Assembly: GCA_965232595.1 (NCBI GenBank)
Contig: OZ246983.1
Location: 2,418,001 to 2,482,000 of the forward strand
Origin: SZUA-309 sp965232595
GTDB lineage: Bacteria; Pseudomonadota; Gammaproteobacteria; Pseudomonadales; Azotimanducaceae
Length of the DNA: 64,000 bases
Direction: 5' to 3'
Positions 58,089 through 64,000 of this stretch are shown here, piece by piece. Below the pieces are notes generated by a model. It saw nothing but the letters and a program-made list of their open reading frames with translations, had not been told where the DNA came from and searched no databases. The position numbers and the translations under genes are program-made. Every line of letters starts with the position of its first letter. Position 1 is the first letter of the stretch.

Positions 58089-58851
58089 AAGAGCCGCCAT
58101 CCAGCTGCAGGTTCTGGCCGGAGATGAAGCCCGCCTGGGCGCTGCACAGATAGGCGCAGGCATCGCCGAATTCTTCCGGCTGGCCGAAGCGCTTGGCGTT
58201 GATGGTGTTGGCGATGGACTCCCGGGCCTCGGCCATGCTGAGGCCCTGCCGATCCATCAGCACCTTGGCCATGAACTTCTGGCGATCGGTGTCGAAACGT
58301 TCGGGGAGCAGATTGTTGATCGTCACGTTGAAGGCCACCGACTCGTTGGACAGGCCTTTGCACAGGGCGGTGAGGCCGCTGCGCGCTGTTGTGGATAAGC
58401 CCATGGCGGCGTGCGGTGACTTCACCATGGCGGAAGTGATGTTGACGATGCGGCCGAACCGGCGCGCCTTCATGCCGTCGAGCACGCCCTGGATCATGAA
58501 TGCCGGTGCGAGCAGGTTCGCGTCCAGAGCACCCTGCCAATCATCCCGGCCCCAGGTGGCGAAATCGCCGGGCGGTGGGCCCGCGTTGTTGTTCACCAGA
58601 ATGTCCGGCTCGGCGCAGGCGGCCAGCAGCCTGCCGCGACCCTCCGCGGTGTTGATGTCCGCGGCGATGGCGGTGACCTCACCGCCGCCGAGCTGACTCA
58701 GTGCCTCCGCAGTTGCGGCCAGCGACGCCTCGTCGCGGCCGTTGATCACCACGTTGCAGCCCTCGCGTGCGAGCGCCGCGGCGCAGGCGCGGCCCAGACC
58801 GCGGGAAGAAGCGCAGACGATGGCGTGGCGCCCGGAAAGTCCCAAGTCCAT
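58072..58851 (-). CDS. Short-chain dehydrogenase/reductase with non-canonical active site
   Basis: 259 aa from ATG 58851, preceded by AGGAG. Cofactor loop CASSRGLGRA (about 13-22), NNNAG (about 87-91) and the catalytic Ser140 (NITS). The Tyr-x3-Lys pair of classical SDRs is replaced by Ser153-x3-Arg157 (LSTTARSGL), spaced 13 residues from Ser140 as normal. A known divergent SDR group has this change; its chemistry is not classical. The gene begins one base after the hydroxylase stop. Confidence 0.85.
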   Translation of the reverse strand: MDLGLSGRHAIVCASSRGLGRACAAALAREGCNVVINGRDEASLAATAEALSQLGGGEVTAIAADINTAEGRGRLLAACAEPDILVNNNAGPPPGDFATWGRDDWQGALDANLLAPAFMIQGVLDGMKARRFGRIVNITSAMVKSPHAAMGLSTTARSGLTALCKGLSNESVAFNVTINNLLPERFDTDRQKFMAKVLMDRQGLSMAEARESIANTINAKRFGQPEEFGDACAYLCSAQAGFISGQNLQLDGGSYAGLI

Positions 58852-58852
58852 G

Positions 58853-60499
58853 TCAGTGCTCCTGAGTTCGGGGAAGGGTGATGCCGGCAAGGGCGTTGCC
58901 CAGGCTGTTGCTGAGCGCGGATTGCGGATCCGCCGGTGCTTCCTGCCAGCGCGTGCAGATGTGGCCGTCCGGCCTGATCAGCAGCGCGCCGTCGGCATTG
59001 AGCCCGGCGAGCTCGTGAAAGGACGTCCTGGGCGTGAAGTCTTCGCCCTCGGTGAGCACGGCGATCTGATCGTTGGCCCAGCTGGCGCCATCCGGTCCCG
59101 TGATCAGCGCGAAGCTGTCACTCGGTAGCCGGCCCAGCAACCAGGGTCCGTCGACGAGCTTCACCAGCGGCAGAAAGTCACCCACCTCGAAGGTCGGTTC
59201 GTAACGGCTGATGTCGATCGTTTCCGTATCGACGCAGGCCCCGTAGCGATAGCCGAGCTGCAGATTGAAGCTGTCGAAGTGCGGACGCTGAATCTCCACC
59301 GCTTCCTGAATCGCAGGGGTGTCCGGGCTGGCGCAGGCGGCGGCGTAGTGCTCTGCCATGTTCGCCGGCTCCGGTCCGTAGACGGCGCCGAACACATGCA
59401 TGATCTTGGCGGAGTTGGTCAGGCTCTGCTGGCTGTTGATCTGCGCGATGGTGCGGCGCTCGGGCTCGTAGCTGTCGAGCAGAGTCGCTGCAGCCTCACC
59501 CTTCAACACTTTGGCGAGCTTCCAGGCCAGGTTCTCGGCGTCCGCCACGCCTGTGTTCAGGCCGAGGCCGCCGGTAGGCGGGAAGCGGTGCGCAGCATCG
59601 CCGGCCAGGAATACCCGTCCCTTGCGATAGGCATCCGCAACCTGGGCAGACATGGTCCAGGGGCTGACGTTTCTGATCCGGAAGTTGTCGATGGGGGCAC
59701 CGGCGGCGGCCTCGATCAGGGTCCGGCAGGTGGCGTCGCTGAAGTCGTCGCGGCTTTGCGTGGCCGGGTCGTAGGACTGCATGAATACCCAGGTGCGATC
59801 CCGCTCGTAGCCGATGAATACGCCACCGGCCTCGGGCGACAGGCAGAAGTAGAGCAGGCCCGGGTGGGCGCTGGTCAGTGCCCGCAGGTCCGCTTCGAAG
59901 TGGATCATCAGGTAGTGCTGCAGCGCTTCAGGGCCGGTCATGCCGATGCCCAGCTGGTCTCGAGTGGATGAACCGGCGCCGTCTGCGGCGATCACGTAGT
60001 CCGCGTGCACCTCCAGCGGTGCTGCGGCGCCTTCAACATTGAGTGTGGCAACAACGCCGGTGTCGTTTTCGGCCAGGTTGCTGGCGTTGACGCCGCGAAG
60101 CAGTGAGACGCCTTTGCAATGGGTGAGCTTGAGGCTCAGAAACTCCTCGAACTTCGGCTGCGGAATGTTCACCAGCGGCCAGGGCGTGAACTCGAGCGCT
60201 CCTTCGTCCTGACGTTCGTAGGGCAGGCTGCCGAAGCAGGTGCCGTTCAGGACGTCGACAAAATGCACCTCGCCGCCATCAGCGATGCTGGCACCGGCAG
60301 CACGGATGTCGTCGGCCGGGACACCCAGGCGCTGGCAGATCTCCAGCGTGCGGGGATTCACGGCGTGTGCTTTCGGGGCGTCCAGGCGCTCGAGGCGCTT
60401 GTCCACCAGCACGCAGCGGATGCCGGACTGAGCGAGGCTGAGGGCGGCGACCATGCCGACCGGGCCGGCACCGATGATGAGAACCTGTGTGGAGAGCAT
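58853..60499 (-). CDS. FAD-dependent aromatic hydroxylase (PheA/TfdB/MhpA type)
   Basis: 548 aa group A flavin monooxygenase from ATG 60499. FAD-binding LIIGAGPVGMVAALSLA (about 6-22), DG motif VIAADGAGSSTRDQLG (near 158-173) and the GD motif VFLAGDAAHRFPPTGGLGLN (near 285-304) are intact. The C-terminal thioredoxin-like domain (about 400-530) is present. It ortho-hydroxylates a phenol using NAD(P)H and O2, making the catechol for the VOC enzyme. It is first gene of the operon, divergent from tetR by about 95 bp. Confidence 0.9.
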   Translation of the reverse strand: MLSTQVLIIGAGPVGMVAALSLAQSGIRCVLVDKRLERLDAPKAHAVNPRTLEICQRLGVPADDIRAAGASIADGGEVHFVDVLNGTCFGSLPYERQDEGALEFTPWPLVNIPQPKFEEFLSLKLTHCKGVSLLRGVNASNLAENDTGVVATLNVEGAAAPLEVHADYVIAADGAGSSTRDQLGIGMTGPEALQHYLMIHFEADLRALTSAHPGLLYFCLSPEAGGVFIGYERDRTWVFMQSYDPATQSRDDFSDATCRTLIEAAAGAPIDNFRIRNVSPWTMSAQVADAYRKGRVFLAGDAAHRFPPTGGLGLNTGVADAENLAWKLAKVLKGEAAATLLDSYEPERRTIAQINSQQSLTNSAKIMHVFGAVYGPEPANMAEHYAAACASPDTPAIQEAVEIQRPHFDSFNLQLGYRYGACVDTETIDISRYEPTFEVGDFLPLVKLVDGPWLLGRLPSDSFALITGPDGASWANDQIAVLTEGEDFTPRTSFHELAGLNADGALLIRPDGHICTRWQEAPADPQSALSNSLGNALAGITLPRTQEH

Positions 60500-60558
60500 A
60501 GCGACGTCCAGATCAGTTTCTGAGAGACCGTTAAAAAATGAGAGTAAATACAAAAATG

Positions 60559-60587
60559 ATTGACCTGTCAAATCGGTCGGCTAGAAT
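60559..60587 (+). promoter_or_regulatory. tetR promoter with overlapping inverted repeat
   Basis: -35 TTGACC (60560-60565) and -10 TAGAAT (60582-60587) with a 16-bp spacer. TTGAC-CT-GTCAA (60560-60571) is a perfect dyad, and GACC-N9-GGTC (60562-60578) a second one, both covering the promoter core. The expected transcript start is at or next to the ATG at 60594, so the tetR message is probably leaderless. Confidence 0.6.
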
Positions 60588-60593
60588 GGACTC

Positions 60594-61256
60594 ATGCAGA
60601 ACTACTTCCGCACTCAGGCAATCGGCTCGACCAAGCGCAATCGCACCCGCAGCACGCTGATCGACAGCGCGATCGACGTTTTCTCCGAGAAGGGGATTGA
60701 GGAGGCGAGCATTCATGAGATCACCGCGATCGCGGGGCTCGCCAACGGCACCTTCTACAACCATTTCAAAGATAAGGATGAGCTGGCCATGGCCTCCTCC
60801 GAGGCCATCGCGCTCGAGATCGCCAAAGCGCTGGATGGGCGGATGAGTGATCTCGATCGGGGGGTGTCCCGGATCGTGGTCGCTTCCTGGGCATTTCTGC
60901 AGATCGCGCTGAGCGCCGAAGCCTGGGCCTGGGTGCTGGTTGGCCAGTATCTGCGCCATCCGAACGTGGAAACTTCAGCGTTCAACTACATGCAGGCGGA
61001 CATTGAGCTGGCCGCCACGCAGGGGGAGCTCGACGTCGAGGTGGATACTTTCCTGCTCGAGCAGATCGCCTCGCTGATGATGGCCGCCCTGCGCAGGCTG
61101 CTGAACGGAGGGTTGCAGCCCGATGTGCTCAGCCGGACCTGCGAGAACATCCTCCGCCTGTTGGGGCTCACGCCCGCCCAGGCACGGCGTGAGGTGGCGC
61201 GGGTGAGCGGCCACCCGCTGCTCGAGGCGCCCGTGAGGATTGAGCTGGCCGGCTGA
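60594..61256 (+). CDS. TetR/AcrR family regulator of the aromatic operon
   Basis: 220 aa. The DNA-binding domain (about 15-65) shows TLIDSAIDVFSEKGIEEASIHEITAIAGLANGTFYNHFKDKDELA, with the GTFYNHF recognition helix. The ligand domain is about 75-200. No Shine-Dalgarno site precedes the ATG, and a promoter dyad overlaps it closely. It is divergent from the seven-gene operon, whose promoter must lie in the same 94 bp; repression relieved by a pathway intermediate is the likely logic. Confidence 0.9.
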   Translation: MQNYFRTQAIGSTKRNRTRSTLIDSAIDVFSEKGIEEASIHEITAIAGLANGTFYNHFKDKDELAMASSEAIALEIAKALDGRMSDLDRGVSRIVVASWAFLQIALSAEAWAWVLVGQYLRHPNVETSAFNYMQADIELAATQGELDVEVDTFLLEQIASLMMAALRRLLNGGLQPDVLSRTCENILRLLGLTPAQARREVARVSGHPLLEAPVRIELAG

Positions 61257-61282
61257 GTATCTGCCACCGCTCCCGGGGCAGC

Positions 61283-62029
61283 TCAGCTCCGCGCGAAGGC
61301 CGGGTCGCTCCGGTCCACCACACCGCTTCTCATCAGCACTTTCAGTCCCTCCCGCCTGGTCAGACCCGACAGCACCTGCCGATTCGTGCGCACATAGTTG
61401 AGCACCCGATCCGGTTCGGTTTTCGAGTACTCGCGAAGCGCCCAGCCGATGCCTTTGCGGAGGAAAAACTCAGTGCTCTCCCGTGAGGGCTCGATGAGCC
61501 GCTGCAGCAGGGGCCAGTCCGTGTCAGCCTTGAACTTGAGCTGCGCGAGGATGGCCGATCGGCGCAGCCAGATGTCCTCGCCGACGGACCAGGCGAGCAG
61601 GTGAGGCTCGATCTCCATGCGGTGATCACGGAGCAGGGGGCCGACCTGGTTGATGGCGATGGGATCCACGTAGTCCCACCAGGCGCCGTCGACGATCAGC
61701 CGCTCGAGCAGCTCGAGAAGGGCCGGGCTGGCGTGCTGGCGGTAGGGACTGGCGGCCAGGATCTCCAGCGCTGCGTGTCGTTCCTCCCGCTTCTCCGCCT
61801 GCCGCCACAGGGCTTCAATGGTGGCAAGCCAGGCCTCCCTGGAGAGGTTGGGGCGGGCAGTGGCAGCGGCTCGGGAGAGGCGACGTATCTCCGGCATCTG
61901 CACCCCGTAGAAGGGCATGGCTGACTTCATGTAGGCCTGTTGCCCGGCGGCGCGCTCCGGGTCCGCAGCTGCCTGAAGGCCGGATCTCAGCTCGGCGATG
62001 AGCGATTCGTCGGCCTCAGCTTTCGGCAC
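61283..62029 (-). CDS. AlkD-like DNA alkylation repair protein
   Basis: 248 aa from GTG 62029, overlapping the DUF924 stop; the longer frame is low-complexity. HEAT-like repeats with the AlkD landmarks WWDYVDPIAINQVGPLL (near 120-136), LLAWSVGEDIWLRRSAILAQLKFK and FFLRKGIGWALREYSKTEPDRVLNYV. AlkD-type glycosylases remove bulky or cationic N-alkyl purines without base flipping. It adds a third alkylation-repair gene to the window, though 33 kb from the Ada/Ogt pair. Confidence 0.88.
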   Translation of the reverse strand: MPKAEADESLIAELRSGLQAAADPERAAGQQAYMKSAMPFYGVQMPEIRRLSRAAATARPNLSREAWLATIEALWRQAEKREERHAALEILAASPYRQHASPALLELLERLIVDGAWWDYVDPIAINQVGPLLRDHRMEIEPHLLAWSVGEDIWLRRSAILAQLKFKADTDWPLLQRLIEPSRESTEFFLRKGIGWALREYSKTEPDRVLNYVRTNRQVLSGLTRREGLKVLMRSGVVDRSDPAFARS

Positions 62030-62651
62030 TGGCGTCCGGCTCTGCGGCCTGGCCGAAGCTGGAGCCGTGCTCGAGGTAGGCGAGCTCGGCCTCGGTGGAA
62101 GATCGGCCGAGGACGCTGTTTCGGTGCGGGAAGCGGCCGAAGCGGGCGATGATGTCCCGGTGCTGATGGGCGTACTGCAGGTAACCGCCGGTGTGATGCT
62201 TGGCGCCACTGGGCGTCTCGTCCCTGAGCTGAGTGAACAGGCCGACGCACGTGTGCTGATCGATCAGCGACTCCGAGTGCTCGAAGGGCAGGTAAAAAAA
62301 GCAGCGCTCGTCGTAGCCGAGCGCTCGGTCCAGGCCGGCCTCGACGCCGTTCCTGGCGGCGTTCAAGGCGGGCCCATCGGTTGCAAACGCCATGGGCGTG
62401 CCACGGTGAATGTTGCGTGGGATCTGGTCGGTGAGCAGGATGAAGGCGAGGCAGCTGCGGGCGTCGTCCTGCCAGTGGTCCAGATCCCCATCGGCGGCTC
62501 GAGCAGCCAGGCTGGAAAAGTCCTGCCGGCAGCTGGCATCAAACGTCGGGCCGCCGGAGAACCAGCGCTCCCTGTGGGCATCGTCGGCGAAGCCGTCGGT
62601 CAGATCCCCGAACCAGAACGTCAGCAGCGCTTCTGACTCCGAAAGCGCCAC
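62016..62651 (-). CDS. DUF924 family protein
   Basis: 211 aa from GTG 62651, one base after the MBL-like gene stop. All-helical family with LTFWFGDLTDGFADDAHRERWFSGG at the start, LAFILLTDQIPRNIHRGTP (near 86-104), FFYLPFEHSES and RFGRFPHRNSVLGR (near 175-188). DUF924 proteins are common, probably cytoplasmic and TPR-like in fold; function unknown. It is coupled to both neighbours. Confidence 0.88.
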   Translation of the reverse strand: MALSESEALLTFWFGDLTDGFADDAHRERWFSGGPTFDASCRQDFSSLAARAADGDLDHWQDDARSCLAFILLTDQIPRNIHRGTPMAFATDGPALNAARNGVEAGLDRALGYDERCFFYLPFEHSESLIDQHTCVGLFTQLRDETPSGAKHHTGGYLQYAHQHRDIIARFGRFPHRNSVLGRSSTEAELAYLEHGSSFGQAAEPDASAES

Positions 62652-62652
62652 G

Positions 62653-63579
62653 CTACAGGCCCCAGCACTCCAGGTCGTTGGCGAACAGCAGGGCGTCGCT
62701 GTACTCGGCTTCAATGGCGGCCCGGCTCTGGCTCTCGACGCCCCGGGTGCGATTGGTCCGATGGCCGAGAATGAGCATGCGCACGCCGGCCTGACTGGCC
62801 ACCCGGCCGATCTGGGTCGGCGTGGCGAAAAGCTCGGCCGCCTGACCGCGTGCGTTGTCCGGGATCGCGTGGCTCACCACCAGCGCATCGGCGCCTTCGG
62901 CGAACTCGGCGATGACGTTTTTGGCGTTGTTGAACGCACCGGCGAAAACGATGCGCTGATCACCCACTTCCATCCGCCAGGCGATCGCCGGGATGGTGCC
63001 GTGCTGCACCGGCATGGCGGAGAGGCGGAAATGCTCGTTGCCGAACCGGGCCCAGCGGCGCCGGCCGGTCGCCGGAACGTTGCGCGGGTTCAGCTTGTAG
63101 CCGCCGCGGGATTTGTAGGTGAGGAAATCGGCCAGGTGCGGATAGGCGCCGAGCGGTCCGATCAGCCGCGAGACCCAGGTTTCGGTATCCGGAAACTCGT
63201 CGCTGCCGGACGGGCCGAACACCGGCAGTGGACGCTCCCTGCCGAAGTTAACCGATCCTTCGACGAAAGCCGGCAGGTCGGTCGTGTTGGAAGCTTTCAG
63301 ATGAGTGAGGGCGATCGCGTCCAGATCGTTGAAGTCAGCGCCGGCCTCGTCGTAGCGGGCGGCGGAGCCGGAGGCGGTGTCGATCAGCAGGCGTGCCTTG
63401 TTGTCGATCCAGACCAGGTAGCTGGGGCCGGCCTGACTGTCGTCCAGCTCGTGGCCGCCGGCGCCGAGAATCTGAATCCAGACGCCGGTGTCACCGCAGT
63501 AAGGCGCCTCCGACGCTGAAGCGGTAGTCGCCACGCTCAGCGCACCCAGACTCAACAGAGCCCGTGCAAGCAGTCTCAT
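62653..63579 (-). CDS. Exported MBL-fold protein lacking metal ligands
   Basis: 308 aa from ATG 63579 (GGGAGGG upstream). Signal peptide (about 1-23). The fold is complete, with ILGAGGHELDDSQAGPSYLVW at the start and LILGHRTNRT near 268-277. The HxHxDH motif reads THLKASN: His93 kept, but Lys95, Ser97 and Asn98 replace His, Asp and His. The bridging Asp (usually SGDT) is Ala215 in VFAGAF. His193 remains. It is very likely no longer a metal hydrolase. It ends one base before the DUF924 gene. Confidence 0.8.
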   Translation of the reverse strand: MRLLARALLSLGALSVATTASASEAPYCGDTGVWIQILGAGGHELDDSQAGPSYLVWIDNKARLLIDTASGSAARYDEAGADFNDLDAIALTHLKASNTTDLPAFVEGSVNFGRERPLPVFGPSGSDEFPDTETWVSRLIGPLGAYPHLADFLTYKSRGGYKLNPRNVPATGRRRWARFGNEHFRLSAMPVQHGTIPAIAWRMEVGDQRIVFAGAFNNAKNVIAEFAEGADALVVSHAIPDNARGQAAELFATPTQIGRVASQAGVRMLILGHRTNRTRGVESQSRAAIEAEYSDALLFANDLECWGL

Positions 63580-63674
63580 CAATTCGTCCCTCCCAGGGCC
63601 CCGGCTCTTAAGCCGTCGTCGTTCCGATTTTGTTCTTGGTCGTTCTCTTTGAGCTTCTTCGAGCCCCTTTGAAC

Positions 63675-63998
63675 TCAAGTTTCCATCAAGGCGTCCACCG
63701 TTGCCAGAAGCGCGCTCGCGTCTGCTTCGTCCGGCATGCGCCAGTCGCCTCGCGGCGACAGGCTCACCGTGCCTACCTTCGGCCCGGGTGGCAAGGTGGT
63801 GCGTTTGAACTGCTGGCTGAAGAAACGGCTGACGAACACCTTCAGCCAGCGCTGGATCTCGGCCGGCTCGTACTGGCCGGCAAAGGCGAGGTTAGCCAGC
63901 GCGAAGATCTTCTCGATGCCGGCGCCGTGCCGCATGAAGTGATAGAGGAAAAAGTCGTGCAGCTCGTAGGGCCCGATGATGGACTCGGTTTCCTGGCT
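63675..63998 (-). CDS. nadE: Glutamine-dependent NAD+ synthetase, C-terminal fragment
   Basis: Frame open from the right edge to the stop at 63675; about 107 codons are seen. ESIIGPYELHDFFLYHFMRHG, then WLKVFVSRFFSQQFKR and GPKVGTVSLSPRGDWRMP, are the conserved end of the ammonia-dependent synthetase domain of long NadE proteins. It makes NAD+ from deamido-NAD with ATP. The start and the nitrilase-like glutaminase domain are outside the window. A 95-bp gap with no visible gene separates it from the MBL-like gene. Confidence 0.9.
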   Translation of the reverse strand, partial: SQETESIIGPYELHDFFLYHFMRHGAGIEKIFALANLAFAGQYEPAEIQRWLKVFVSRFFSQQFKRTTLPPGPKVGTVSLSPRGDWRMPDEADASALLATVDALMET

Positions 63999-64000
63999 GA

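Noticed and set aside
1..64000. CRISPR arrays, tRNA/rRNA genes, insertion sequences, prophage
   Set aside because: No regularly spaced repeats beyond those listed, no tRNA T-loop/acceptor pairs, and no transposase or integrase protein seen.

Overview
The window is a gene-dense, GC-rich chromosomal segment of a gammaproteobacterium. Genes are often joined by 1-17 nt overlaps, and GTG or TTG starts are common. The best placement clue is the left end: a ponA-type penicillin-binding protein divergent from pilMNOPQ, then aroK-aroB-damX-like and gltBD. This is close to the Pseudomonas arrangement, but here gltBD is inverted and two small envelope genes are inserted. TonB/BtuB, Syd, GreB, DUF2970, PhyH/TauD dioxygenases and an aromatic-catabolism operon suggest a free-living, probably aquatic, aerobic heterotroph; that lifestyle is inference. 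I saw no tRNA, rRNA, IS element, prophage or CRISPR array.

Layout. 0-9.9 kb: PBP1A fragment, type IV pilus alignment and secretin genes pilMNOPQ with a strong terminator, aroKB, a DamX-like SPOR protein, a DUF2799 lipoprotein and a YbjN protein. 9.9-18.7 kb: gltB-gltD on the minus strand, divergent from a btuB receptor behind a cobalamin riboswitch. 18.7-26.9 kb: GNAT, Nudix, malate dehydrogenase (its stop codon lies in a palindromic tandem repeat), two crotonase-fold enzymes, two DUF2147 proteins, an MBL hydrolase, a membrane phosphoesterase and a phosphomannose-isomerase-like cupin. 27-29.3 kb: alkylation-repair pair (Ada-AlkA fusion plus Ogt), then a TetR regulator behind three matching palindromic operators. 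29.8-36.4 kb: aroA, a methyltransferase-like protein with a Lys/Ala/Pro/Gln tail, and a minus-strand run AAC(3)-greB-EF-hand-ECF sigma-anti-sigma-CnrX/Spy-like sensor-syd. 36.5-45 kb: a membrane protein, mtnA with a class II aldolase, two TauD dioxygenases, a TPR protein, an NTF2-like protein, a Cys/Met PLP enzyme, a small unknown, GNAT and a citrate-synthase-family enzyme divergent from a LysR regulator. 46-52.5 kb: DUF2306, a SIS isomerase, a GH20 hexosaminidase coupled to a NahK-like kinase, DUF2970, PhyH, a TonB-domain lipoprotein and a small unknown.

52.5-61.3 kb holds the most interesting unit: a seven-gene, tightly packed operon (flavin hydroxylase, atypical SDR, exported sulfatase, extradiol-type VOC dioxygenase, FAH-family hydrolase, GST, Tat-exported decarboxylase-type amidohydrolase) divergent from its own TetR gene. 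It reads as a pathway for a sulfated phenolic compound that is freed by the sulfatase, hydroxylated, ring-opened and hydrolysed. The right end has an AlkD-like repair protein, DUF924, an MBL-fold protein that has lost its metal ligands, and the C-terminus of a glutamine-dependent NAD synthetase.
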